A DNA stretch of 36,944 nt. Source: Phycisphaerales bacterium. GTDB taxonomy: Bacteria > Planctomycetota > Phycisphaerae > Phycisphaerales > UBA1924. Where the stretch lies: contig JAEPQP010000012.1 of NCBI GenBank assembly GCA_017640485.1, positions 1 to 36,944 on the forward strand, given 5' to 3'. Numbering within the stretch: position 1 is the first letter of the stretch; every line of letters begins with the position of its first letter. Below, piece by piece: positions 24,277 through 33,113 of the stretch. The notes below the pieces were generated by a model that worked only from the letters and a program-made list of their open reading frames with translations, ran no database searches and had not been told where the DNA came from. The translations under genes and the position numbers were made by a program.

Positions 24277-24315
24277 AGAAACTTCAACCAATCAAGATCA
24301 CCGAAGCAGATCTTC

Positions 24316-25695
24316 TTAAAGAGCTCCAACCGATTGGTATTCCTCGTCAGCGTACTCCGCGTATTCAGGCTCATACACCTCTTCGCCGGCATCCGCGAGT
24401 TCCGCGATACGAGTGTAATACAACTTCGAAAGAATCAAGTACGCATAAAACGGGAGGGGAAGCACAAGGTACGACCCCTGCTTCATCGAAATCAGCGTGA
24501 CATACCCCGAGATCGCCAGCACAATCGCGACCGCATGCCGTTCGATTATTCCCGAATGCACCATGCGAAGAAGCTTATAGGTGTGAATCCCACTCACTAA
24601 AATGATGAGTAACAGGAGCCCAAAGCCGATCAATCCATGATCAGCCAGAATCTCTACAAACAGATTGTGCGGATACGAAAACCCTTCACCGCTACCAGCC
24701 TCGACGAAAAGATTGAACGAACCAGTCCCCATTCCTTGCAGGTACTGACCGGGTTTGGAGAAGTACTCTCCGAGCAGTGTTTTCGCGTAATACATACGAG
24801 AATCTACGCCACTCGTAAGACTCTCCCCTGAGAATCGCTCGCTCGCCTCAGAGCTGAACAAGAACCTCTTCGCAACAAACAACATGATTGCCGCCATTGT
24901 TCCGAGCATCCCAGCACGAATGAAGAACTGCTTCGCGTTCCGGATCTGATACGCGACCGGGAAGAACATCACCGCGACCAAGATCGAGAAGATCAACTGC
25001 CCTCGCGATGCCGAGAAGAAGCAAATAGTGATCCCAAGAATGATCCCTCCAACGCGCAGCGCCGCGATGACCAGACTCTTGCTGGTCTGACGCATGAGAG
25101 CCCCGATGATGACCATGATCCCACCGATCTCTGCGATTGCTAGCGGATTGCCCTTCTCGCCTGCGCCCATCGTATAACTCAAGTCGAGATACATCCGAGA
25201 GCCCGAAAACTCAGCACGCGGACTTAGCAAGACCATCACCACAAGCGCGCAGCCCGCTAGTAAATAGGGGGTACACATCCGGTTGATGACCTCGGTCCCA
25301 GTCACAAGACAAGGCAGCACGCCGAGCAGCAAAACCATATACGGAAAGCCAGTTCTCACAAAGTGCGCGCCAGCATTCTGTGTTCCTCCATAAAACATCC
25401 CGAGATACGAGAACACAATCAGCGCAAAGACCAGAAAACTATTGGGATTGAATGCTCCACGAAACGGTCGCTTCCCCGAAGTAAGAGCCATTCCCACCGC
25501 CGTGAGTGAAATGAGCCCGACTGATACATTAATCAGCCAAGGCTTCGAAGCAAGAATCCCCATGCTTGTCGACAACAACTGCTCATACCCAAAGAAACAA
25601 AACAGCAACACCAAAGTCCAGTGACGCTTAAAGACCGCAAGCAGCGACATCCCTCCGAATACGAGCAGCGCAAGAGCATTGAGTGCAGCAACCAT
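24316..25695 (-). CDS. O-antigen ligase/polymerase (Wzy/WaaL-like) membrane protein
   Basis: A 459-residue protein with about ten to twelve transmembrane helices. It has the hallmarks of the Wzy_C/O-antigen-ligase family: SASRGQ at residues 228-233, and YPHNLFVEILADHGLIG at 341-357 at the end of a large periplasmic loop. Such proteins polymerise lipid-linked repeat units or attach finished glycan to an acceptor. The C-terminus is a highly acidic, Tyr-rich tail (EEVYEPEYAEYADEEYQ). It lies 38 bases downstream of the EEP-fold gene on the same strand, probably one transcript, and is convergent with the acyltransferase operon. Confidence 0.88.
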   Translation of the reverse strand: MVAALNALALLVFGGMSLLAVFKRHWTLVLLFCFFGYEQLLSTSMGILASKPWLINVSVGLISLTAVGMALTSGKRPFRGAFNPNSFLVFALIVFSYLGMFYGGTQNAGAHFVRTGFPYMVLLLGVLPCLVTGTEVINRMCTPYLLAGCALVVMVLLSPRAEFSGSRMYLDLSYTMGAGEKGNPLAIAEIGGIMVIIGALMRQTSKSLVIAALRVGGIILGITICFFSASRGQLIFSILVAVMFFPVAYQIRNAKQFFIRAGMLGTMAAIMLFVAKRFLFSSEASERFSGESLTSGVDSRMYYAKTLLGEYFSKPGQYLQGMGTGSFNLFVEAGSGEGFSYPHNLFVEILADHGLIGFGLLLLIILVSGIHTYKLLRMVHSGIIERHAVAIVLAISGYVTLISMKQGSYLVLPLPFYAYLILSKLYYTRIAELADAGEEVYEPEYAEYADEEYQSVGAL

Positions 25696-25733
25696 AAAAA
25701 AGCATCCTATTCAAACTTCTCAAAACCCGAAGA

Positions 25734-26750
25734 TCAATCAACCATCAAGCCTGCACGCACACCTCGATGATCCGATCCAGGGATAACAAACGTGGACCAC
25801 GATACCCCTTCCACCGAGTCGTTTACCCAAATATCGTCAATTAACAACCCAAACATCGACATCTTCGCGGGGAAAGTGCTCTTTGGACCCAACACCCATG
25901 ATGTCCTCTGGACACCAAGCGTGCCCCGCAATGCCCGATCACGCCCTGTCATCGGGCCCGCATTGAGATCGCCCACGATCAACAGTGGTAGATTATCACG
26001 ATGATTCAAGGCAACCAATCTTGCTATGAGCTCGTCCACAACACGATTCCCAAGATTCCACCGCTCAGGAGTTCTCGGAGAATGAGCATACAGGCCAACA
26101 AGTCGAAATGATCCGCCAAGAGACTCTGGACGAAGAATCACAACGCTCAGCCCCAACCATGGATCCACAGACTCATCGCGAACAACCTCCCATCGGCTGA
26201 GAATCAGCATCGGAGAAACCCCCATCCCATCCCGCCGACGCACTACGCGATGCGGATATCGATCCAATCGATCATCCGAATCCTTCAGCCGATCAAAGAC
26301 ATCCCACTGCGGCTCAATAAGTACCACCACATCGTCATCCAGTGATTCCAATAGCCTCATCAAGCCCTCGGGATCATCGTTCGACATCTTGAGGTTCATC
26401 CCGACAACAGAAATATAACCCGTGTTGGGATCTTCCGCATCAACCCCAGTCGGCAGCACCCGCCGCCCGTTCATACACATCAGCAGCACACTCAAACACA
26501 CCACCGCAACACCAACCGACCCCCACGATCGAACCGCCGCCAATCGAACCAGTGAACACGCCGCCAGCAGCACCCCAAGATGCACACTCCCATTGAGCAG
26601 CACATCCCCGATCCACCAACGCACCCCAGCCAGATACACCACCCACCACCCAGCCGCAGACAACAACAGCGCCCCCACCAACACCCGCCCGGCTCTGCCG
26701 CGGCTCTGTGCCCTCTGCTCAACCTGTGGAGTCTCTGATTCCATATTCAT
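25734..26750 (-). CDS. Membrane-anchored endonuclease/exonuclease/phosphatase-fold hydrolase
   Basis: A 338-residue protein with three N-terminal transmembrane helices (about residues 22-45, 50-72 and 76-95) and a C-terminal EEP domain. The catalytic set is visible: GMNLKM (Asn119), VVLIEPQ (Glu146), YAHSP (His223), GDLNAGP (Asp261, Asn263), LIDDIW (Asp305/306) and GSDHRGV (Asp327-His328). This layout is found in YafD-like proteins, whose substrate is unknown; nuclease, phosphodiesterase and sphingomyelinase activities all occur in the fold. Start uncertain: ATG at 26750, ATG at 26744 or a GTG at 26792 are all possible; the first is chosen since the upstream extension is unconserved. It precedes the Wzy-like gene. 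Confidence 0.82.
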   Translation of the reverse strand: MNMESETPQVEQRAQSRGRAGRVLVGALLLSAAGWWVVYLAGVRWWIGDVLLNGSVHLGVLLAACSLVRLAAVRSWGSVGVAVVCLSVLLMCMNGRRVLPTGVDAEDPNTGYISVVGMNLKMSNDDPEGLMRLLESLDDDVVVLIEPQWDVFDRLKDSDDRLDRYPHRVVRRRDGMGVSPMLILSRWEVVRDESVDPWLGLSVVILRPESLGGSFRLVGLYAHSPRTPERWNLGNRVVDELIARLVALNHRDNLPLLIVGDLNAGPMTGRDRALRGTLGVQRTSWVLGPKSTFPAKMSMFGLLIDDIWVNDSVEGVSWSTFVIPGSDHRGVRAGLMVD

Positions 26751-26864
26751 CCAAACGATCACACATACGACAACCAGTCCCTCTCCCTTCACTATCGGCT
26801 GCAGCCCCCACCCACACCACTACACCCACCATCCCGCGCCAGTTCTCTCAAAAAACACAACACC

Positions 26865-26894
26865 AAAAAACAGGCGGCCCCACAAGGAACCGCC
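26865..26894 (-). terminator. Rho-independent terminator of the metalloprotease gene
   Basis: On the minus strand, the stem GGCGGTTCC/GGGGCCGCC (26886-26894 with 26873-26881, two G-U pairs, loop TTGT) is followed by TGTTTTTT. It lies 45 bases after the metalloprotease stop. Confidence 0.75.
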
Positions 26895-26938
26895 CGTGCG
26901 TAGATCAGATTGTTCAGACCAAATCAGTTCAGACCAGA

Positions 26939-29900
26939 TCAGATATCTTCAGTGTTGTAGATGTAATCCGCATCCAGCGCCTTGCCGATCCGGATCGAGA
27001 CTTCCTGCAGGTGCGCCTTGGAGTACGCGTCGAGCCCGCCCGAATCGAGCACGCCGTCGACCTGCTCTTGGAGTTCACGCAGGTGCATCGAAGCGAGGGT
27101 CTTGACCGACATCGACGCCGAGCTGAACCCGTTGTTCTCCATCGACATATCGATCAGACGATCGAGATGCTCACGCTGAAGGTTACGACGCAGCGATGAG
27201 ATCATCGGCTTGCGCGTCGTGTACTTCCCGCTCGGACCCTCAGCGACTTCAGACCAGACCGAATCGGTCACCGTCTGCAACGCCTCCGCGAGCGTCAGGA
27301 CATCCTGATCCGCAGGGACAAACAGCTCGTAGTCATACAAACGCTTGACCGTCTGCGGGTTCATCAGCAGCGTCAGCGCCGATGCCTGCATGCCCATCAC
27401 GCGATCGTGGATCTCAAACGCCGAGTCCGACAAGATCGAACCGGTGTTGTCCCACCACTTGTCGATCGTCGCGTGCGCCAGCAGTTCCGGGGTGATGCCG
27501 TACGCATCGTCCTCGAACGCGTTGTTCACAACGAACTCCAGTGCGGCGCGTTGGCGCTCCGCAGGAACAACCTCGATCGGTGCCGAGCTGCCCGGATCAC
27601 CCTTCTTCGAGCGCGACACATACGCCGACCCGACCCAGTTGCCCATCATCGAGAGTGCCTGCATCTGTGTGCTCAGCGTGATCGAGTATCCGCGACGAGC
27701 ACGCGACCATGAATCGCCGTCCTTCACGAAGTCCGAGATCAGACCCTCACGGATCTTGCGGACCAGCTTCATCTGGTTCTCGGCATAATCAAGCGGGTTC
27801 TCGGAGAGGTCATAGCGACGGGTGCGCGGGTCAGGACCAAACGCGTCCTCGTCCGTGCCGTAGTCCAGCATCGGATCCGCCGACCGGCTCAGGACCTCCT
27901 TGAGATCACCGCTGCCGTAGCCGTACTCGATCGCCCACTGGTCGTACGCACCGATCCCGATCACAGAGTAATCACCCTGCTCAGTCCCCGTGCCAGGCAT
28001 CCGGATATTGATCCCGTTGTAGTCCATCACCGAGGTCGACCAAGGAGTCGTGCCCTTCATCTCCGGAGAGTTGATCTCGTCAAGCGAGTACGCGCTCGAA
28101 CCCTTGAAGTTGTGACGCAGACCGATCGTGTGACCAACCTCGTGCGCCACAAGCTCAGCGAGCATCGGACCAACGAACCACTCAGGGACGCCGTCGATCA
28201 TCTGCTCGTCGTCCTTCTTGCTGTCCTTCTTCGCGACTTCTTCTTCCTCGGCCGCTTCTTCAGCCTCGGGTTCCTCGTCGCCCTTTTCAAGCATCGCCAG
28301 ATGCTCAGCAGGGATCATCTCCCGGAGCGCCGGGTTCTCTTCGAGCTGCTTGCGGATCATCTCGAGCATCTCTTCGCTGATCTCAGGATCAGTCGTCGTG
28401 CTCAGTTCCGCCGCGTTGTTGAGCAGATTCACCATCGACAGGTTCATCCGCATCATCGCAAGATCAAGCGCCTTCCCAGTCGCGGCATGACACATGCCCG
28501 AAACCTGCGAAACGCGCCCGTTCAGACCATCAAACTCGTCGTCGCCGATCATCATCGATGGATCGTGCGCCGCGTGGTCGTGATCTTCACACGAAGAATG
28601 CGAAATCATGTATTCATCGCGCATCTTGCGCTCGTTGAGAATCTGATCGCGTGCCGCGGGGGTCGCCAGACGCAGACGAGGATCCCAGTTCGGGTTCTCC
28701 TCGAGCCATGCGAGTGTGTCAGGACCAAGACCCTCAACCGCGAGATTGCTCAGCATGTCTTCCCAGCGATAGGTAAACACGCGGATCCAGCCGTCCGTGA
28801 GGACAACATCCGCATCCAGGATTTCACCCGTCATCGGGTTCACGCGTGATGGACCGATCGCCGTTGCGATGTCATTGGAGATCCAGCGGATGAAGTTGTA
28901 GCGGACATCCTCGGGATCCTTCTCCATGTTCGCGCCGGTCGTCTTATCCTGGTACTGCACCTGGATCGCGCCGTCGATACCGATGTTCCGGAACGCCTCG
29001 TTCCAGTACTCGATCCCCTGCTTCACATAGCGCCGGTACCGGATCGGGACCGTGTGGTCCACGTAGTACACGATCGGTTCCTTCGGCGGGCTCAGCTTCA
29101 GCTTCGGATCCGCCTTCTCGATGTGCCAGCGGTTGATCATCCGCTGTGATGTGTCATCCCAATCAAACTTGCCCAGATCCGTGTAGTTGGTCACAAAGAA
29201 CCCGACACGCTCATCCGCCGGACGAGGCTTGAACCCACGCGAACCCTCGATCTTCGAGATCGAGTAGTGGAAGTTCTTCATGGTCCCGCCCGCGACCGGA
29301 CCCTTGAACTCGATCTCGATGTTCTTCGGGAACGCCTTGATCGAATCCACAACCGTCAATGACTTGTTGAGACCAAACGACGAGCGACCAAAGAACTTGG
29401 TCGATTGCCCGACCAGCAGATCATCCAGATCAATCACAGGCTGACCGCTCGGACCCATCGTCACGATCGGCACATCCAGAATCACACGATCCGTCCAGAT
29501 CATCTCGACCGAGTCACGCGACTCCTGATCGCCAGACGACCGAACCGAAATCTGAGGCTGCACAAGCATCAAACGCTTCCCAACCTTCTTCCACTTCGTG
29601 TACATGTCCCCGGCCTGAAGACCCGCGAACACCTCACCGCCCGCGACAGTCATCGCGAAGAAGTGATGCTGCTTCTCGTACCCACGAGGAAGCTCAGCGA
29701 GCACCTGGTTGGTCTTGTTGTTGACATACAGGTTGTACAACGAACTCCCGTCAGCCGTCGAAACGACCTTCGTGAACCCCTTGGACACATCCTTCCAGTC
29801 CTTGTATTCCTTGTCAGGAGCCGATGCCCCGCCGCCGCGAGCGCCCGCCATCGCCGCGATCGCCGCGAAGTCGATCGACTCCTCGGCACCCGCGTTCACT

Positions 29901-29998
29901 GGTTCGTCCGCCATCGCCATAGATGAAGCCGCGACCAGAGCGCCAAGCCCGATCACTGTCCCAACAACTCCGCTCAATGTCCGTAAGTTCGCACGCAT
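26939..29998 (-). CDS. Secreted zinc metalloprotease (DUF5117/DUF4953 type)
   Basis: A 1019-residue exported enzyme. The signal peptide covers residues 1-30 (cut at AMA-DE). The catalytic motif HEVGHTIGLRHNF lies at 619-631 (ligands His619, His623, His629; base Glu620), with a metzincin-like Met-turn SVMDY at 656-660. The N-terminal part (~70-320) matches the DUF5117/5118 region that precedes the catalytic domain in this family; the C-terminal ~250 residues are helical. Between the two halves lies an insertion with a His-rich stretch (HSSCEDHDHAAHDP, 467-480) and an acidic then Lys-rich low-complexity run (about 572-598). It should act in the periplasm or outside the cell; substrate unknown. 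GGAG with six bases of spacing serves as ribosome binding site. It is transcribed alone. Confidence 0.92.
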   Translation of the reverse strand: MRANLRTLSGVVGTVIGLGALVAASSMAMADEPVNAGAEESIDFAAIAAMAGARGGGASAPDKEYKDWKDVSKGFTKVVSTADGSSLYNLYVNNKTNQVLAELPRGYEKQHHFFAMTVAGGEVFAGLQAGDMYTKWKKVGKRLMLVQPQISVRSSGDQESRDSVEMIWTDRVILDVPIVTMGPSGQPVIDLDDLLVGQSTKFFGRSSFGLNKSLTVVDSIKAFPKNIEIEFKGPVAGGTMKNFHYSISKIEGSRGFKPRPADERVGFFVTNYTDLGKFDWDDTSQRMINRWHIEKADPKLKLSPPKEPIVYYVDHTVPIRYRRYVKQGIEYWNEAFRNIGIDGAIQVQYQDKTTGANMEKDPEDVRYNFIRWISNDIATAIGPSRVNPMTGEILDADVVLTDGWIRVFTYRWEDMLSNLAVEGLGPDTLAWLEENPNWDPRLRLATPAARDQILNERKMRDEYMISHSSCEDHDHAAHDPSMMIGDDEFDGLNGRVSQVSGMCHAATGKALDLAMMRMNLSMVNLLNNAAELSTTTDPEISEEMLEMIRKQLEENPALREMIPAEHLAMLEKGDEEPEAEEAAEEEEVAKKDSKKDDEQMIDGVPEWFVGPMLAELVAHEVGHTIGLRHNFKGSSAYSLDEINSPEMKGTTPWSTSVMDYNGINIRMPGTGTEQGDYSVIGIGAYDQWAIEYGYGSGDLKEVLSRSADPMLDYGTDEDAFGPDPRTRRYDLSENPLDYAENQMKLVRKIREGLISDFVKDGDSWSRARRGYSITLSTQMQALSMMGNWVGSAYVSRSKKGDPGSSAPIEVVPAERQRAALEFVVNNAFEDDAYGITPELLAHATIDKWWDNTGSILSDSAFEIHDRVMGMQASALTLLMNPQTVKRLYDYELFVPADQDVLTLAEALQTVTDSVWSEVAEGPSGKYTTRKPMISSLRRNLQREHLDRLIDMSMENNGFSSASMSVKTLASMHLRELQEQVDGVLDSGGLDAYSKAHLQEVSIRIGKALDADYIYNTEDI

Positions 29999-30288
29999 TC
30001 AAAACTCCGTTGTATTTCAAAGGGCGGGAGAACACCCGCCAGATTTGCCTCTCGAGAAACAAGAATCAACTAGACGACCAAAGACCCATCATCCATGCAC
30101 CGTCTCCAGACGATGCATCAACAATCGGCCCAAGCCACCACACGCTCGATCGGTATCGGTCGCAAGAGGCGCCATACCAAACAACACACAACTCCGGAGC
30201 GCACGAACTGCGCCGGAACAGTGCCTACCGCTATACAGCCCACACTACCGCAGGTTTCACCGAATCCAAACAACAAAATCAAATCAAA
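29999..30288 (-). promoter_or_regulatory. Upstream region of the metalloprotease with two hairpins
   Basis: No gene is visible in these 290 bases. A perfect GGCGGG/CCCGCC hairpin (30023-30040) lies in the expected 5' leader of the metalloprotease, about 25 bases before its ATG. A second hairpin (TCCGG..GCGCA with TGCGC..CGGA, 30193-30217), followed on the minus strand by a T- and G-rich stretch without a clean T run, may weakly end the transcript of the upstream UbiA-like gene. No -35/-10 pair is convincing. Confidence 0.35.
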
Positions 30289-31332
30289 TCAGCCAGCCAG
30301 CAGCACCGCGCCCACCATCAGCACCACAAACCCCACCCCCGAATACCGCACGATGGGATCCCGAAGCGCCAGCTCCGTTGGATCATCGTACCGACCCTCC
30401 ATGATCAGCGTGATCGTCCGCAGCAGCCCCACCATCGCAGGCATCACCGTGACCCAGAGCAGATTAAACGAGAACTCCCCGCCCATCCCAGACGCGAGAA
30501 TCACCGACATGCTGCCCTCTCGACTTTGAACATAACCCGTGTATGTCAAAAGAGTTGCAACACCAACCACCACCACCATCATCCGCAGCGTCTGATCCGA
30601 ATACCGAAGCAAGACCCCCCGCGTTGCAGCCGCGTCTTCGTTGCCCATCACTCGCCGTTCTCCGAGCCGTTTCCCGAACGCCAGGAACATACTCAGAAAC
30701 AGCGTCGCGTTGAGCAGCCAAGTCGAAGGCGTCACCGCGACCGCCGCACACCCGCCCAGAACCCGCAAAACAAACCCGCTCGACAGACTCAGCACATCGA
30801 AGATCACGATGTGCTTCAAAACCGCCGTATAGAGCATCACATTCACGATGTAGAGCGCTACCAAGCCCCCAACCCACCAGCCAACCGTCCCAGGCACCAA
30901 AAATCCAAGCCCAAGACCGATAACCAGCAGCGACACCCCGAACACCCGCGCCTGCCCCTCGCTCACCCGACCCGACGCGATCGGCCGCCGTCGCTTCCTC
31001 GGATGCACCCGATCCCGCTCCACATCCGCAAGATCATTAAACACATAGCACCCCGAGGCCGCCAAACAGAATGCAAAGAACGCAAGTCCAGTAGCCCAAA
31101 TCAGTTGGGACACACTCACGCCGTCCTCGCCGATCACCATCGAGTGGTCACCGATCGCAAACGCAGGCCCCAACAGCACAAACACCCCCTTCGTCCACTG
31201 ATGAGGTCTTGCCAGCTTGATCAACCCACCAACAACCCCTCCGCATGCTGAACTGGAGTCAGAAACCGGATCAACTGCAACAGAATCCTGTTGCGGATCA
31301 GTTGGGTCGCCCGCAGGCGTCGTATCACTCAT
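30289..31332 (-). CDS. UbiA-family prenyltransferase, decaprenyl-phosphate phosphoribosyltransferase-like
   Basis: A 347-residue membrane enzyme with about nine helices. The conserved metal/diphosphate motif is NDLADVERD (residues 99-107) followed by HPRKRRRPIASG (110-121). With LIKLARPHQWTKGVFVLLGP near the start, this is the pattern of mycobacterial-type 5-phosphoribosyl-1-pyrophosphate:polyprenyl-phosphate transferases rather than of quinone-pathway UbiA. It would make polyprenyl-phosphoryl-phosphoribose, the precursor of lipid-linked arabinose or ribose. The epimerase pair (DprE1/DprE2) is not in the window. The first ~35 residues are a polar, poorly conserved extension. The ATG at 31332 is chosen over a GTG at 31338, since GAGGTG lies just before it. 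Confidence 0.88.
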   Translation of the reverse strand: MSDTTPAGDPTDPQQDSVAVDPVSDSSSACGGVVGGLIKLARPHQWTKGVFVLLGPAFAIGDHSMVIGEDGVSVSQLIWATGLAFFAFCLAASGCYVFNDLADVERDRVHPRKRRRPIASGRVSEGQARVFGVSLLVIGLGLGFLVPGTVGWWVGGLVALYIVNVMLYTAVLKHIVIFDVLSLSSGFVLRVLGGCAAVAVTPSTWLLNATLFLSMFLAFGKRLGERRVMGNEDAAATRGVLLRYSDQTLRMMVVVVGVATLLTYTGYVQSREGSMSVILASGMGGEFSFNLLWVTVMPAMVGLLRTITLIMEGRYDDPTELALRDPIVRYSGVGFVVLMVGAVLLAG

Positions 31333-31535
31333 GTGCACCTCGCATCGACATAACGATGCCCATTCCTCAACAGTTCACGACAGACAACATATGAATTCCC
31401 CCCAATCAACTATCATGGACACAGATCAGCCCACCGATCGCCGATCCAGCAGTGCCCGAGCATGATCGATCGAGCCGATGAACCATCCGCATCAAGGTAG
31501 TGACATACTGAGACAGGACATCAACCTAACCAGAC

Positions 31536-32954
31536 ATGACCACCAGTCTTGACCCATCCTGCCCCCCGCAGTCCTCCAATCCAGCACCACGCTGGTGCGC
31601 GATCGTGGTCATCCTCCTCACCATCCTCGCCGCTTGGCCCCTCATCTTCACAGGGAATGTCAATGGCCGTGGTGCTTCTGACGACCTCTTGTTCCATTGG
31701 CCAACTATTCAAACATTTGCAGACCAACTCCCTACCCCAGATCTTTCCTCCTATCAATCCGCCACAACTCCAGGGTATCACCTTGAACTGGCCGTCATCC
31801 ACCGCCTCGGTGCATCGAGGATGATTGTTCAGCTCTACGCATCCCTCTGGACCATCATCCTCACCGCACTTCTCGCCTGGAGAGCAGGAAAGGCATTTGG
31901 AAGAGCAGGTGTTATTCTCTGCCTCCCCTTTCTTGCCTCGATGTATTGCCTCTTCCCAAGCATCTGGCTGCTACCAGACAACGCCGGCTGGCTCTGCGTT
32001 CTCCTGCTGATGCTCCTTGCTCTAGAGTATCGCCCGTCACTTCGGGTCATCACTGTCTCTGGAGTGGTCCTCATTGCGCTCGTTGTCATCCGTCAGAGCC
32101 ATATCTGGGCCGCCGTGACCCTCGCAATGAGTGCCTGGGTCGGAACACAAACTCAAGTTCCCGCAATCAACAAACTCTTTAGTGACCTTGTAGACCGTAC
32201 TTCTCGCCTACTCCCTGTGATCTTTGCATCTATCCCTGCTGGACTCATCCTCCTGTACTTCATGTATCTCTGGCAAGGACTCGTGCCCCCGCCGTTTCAA
32301 AACAACCACCAAAGCACCAACCTCATCACCCCCGCATTCATCCTCACACAGGTCGCGATCCTCTCATTCTTTTTCTTACCGATCTTGATGCCCCAGCTCA
32401 AGAAAATCCTCAAGTCCCACCGCGCGTGGTGGATCGACGCGCTCGTCTTTGGCTTCATCGTCGGCGCGCTCCCCCCCGCCTCCTACTACGCCGTCGATCA
32501 GGGACGCTACTCCGGTTGGTGGAACATCATCGCTGAGTTTCCAGTCATCGCTGATCGATCACCAGTCATCGTTCTCGGTGCACCAATCGGAGCTCTATTC
32601 TGTGTTCTGTGGTGCACGATGGTCTCCCGCCGAGACGCGTGGATTCTCGCAGCAACCCTAGCAGCGTTTGCGATCGCCCAGTCCGCCAACCACGCGTCCT
32701 GGCAACGCTACCACGAACCCATGCTCATCATCACAGGCATCATCATCCTCACCCGCGCCCCCGCAGCGATCCGATCCCCCAAACGCGTCTATTTCGGATG
32801 CATCGCTCTGACCATTATGCTCGCCGCGATCACCATCCCGACACTGATCAATGCCCAGCCCGTAGAAACTGAACCCCAAACCCAAACCAATCAGATCACC
32901 CACCCAACGATCCAAAGCGACCACATCTCCACACTTTCACAACAAATTCCGTGA
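31536..32954 (+). CDS. GT-C-type membrane glycosyltransferase candidate with ALG10-like motifs
   Basis: A 472-residue protein with about ten to eleven hydrophobic helices and no obvious annotated family by eye. Three spots recall DIE2/ALG10 glucosyltransferases: DDLLFHWP (residues 49-56) in the first outer loop, where GT-C enzymes keep their catalytic acid; TTPGYH (77-82); and RQSHIW (186-191), comparable to the DExFHxPQ, TTPPGLY and RQTNxxW motifs of ALG10. GT-C enzymes use polyprenyl-phosphate sugars on the outer face of the membrane. It diverges from the UbiA-like gene, which would make such a donor. The C-terminal ~45 residues are a polar Gln/Thr-rich tail. The membrane protein is certain; the enzyme class is inferred. 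Confidence 0.8.
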   Translation: MTTSLDPSCPPQSSNPAPRWCAIVVILLTILAAWPLIFTGNVNGRGASDDLLFHWPTIQTFADQLPTPDLSSYQSATTPGYHLELAVIHRLGASRMIVQLYASLWTIILTALLAWRAGKAFGRAGVILCLPFLASMYCLFPSIWLLPDNAGWLCVLLLMLLALEYRPSLRVITVSGVVLIALVVIRQSHIWAAVTLAMSAWVGTQTQVPAINKLFSDLVDRTSRLLPVIFASIPAGLILLYFMYLWQGLVPPPFQNNHQSTNLITPAFILTQVAILSFFFLPILMPQLKKILKSHRAWWIDALVFGFIVGALPPASYYAVDQGRYSGWWNIIAEFPVIADRSPVIVLGAPIGALFCVLWCTMVSRRDAWILAATLAAFAIAQSANHASWQRYHEPMLIITGIIILTRAPAAIRSPKRVYFGCIALTIMLAAITIPTLINAQPVETEPQTQTNQITHPTIQSDHISTLSQQIP

Positions 32955-33113
32955 CCCCAACAAGATCTCACGCCGTATTCATACCCTCAGGTCAACATCA
33001 CCCCAAATCCCGCCGATGCACCCCCATCGGAGCGTACCATTCACACTCGATATCAGACCATCAAGGTCTTTCACACAGTTATCAAAGACTGCCCAACCAA
33101 GGAACCGGCACCA

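Noticed and set aside
28112-28849. Open frame of 245 codons antisense to the metalloprotease
   Set aside because: Shadow of the low-complexity and catalytic region of the protease; composition dominated by Arg, His and Leu without motifs.
29923-31251. Open frame of 442 codons on the plus strand
   Set aside because: Its product is an Arg/His/Pro/Gln-rich shadow lying antisense to the UbiA-like gene and running through non-coding DNA; no family features, while the minus-strand gene is well supported.
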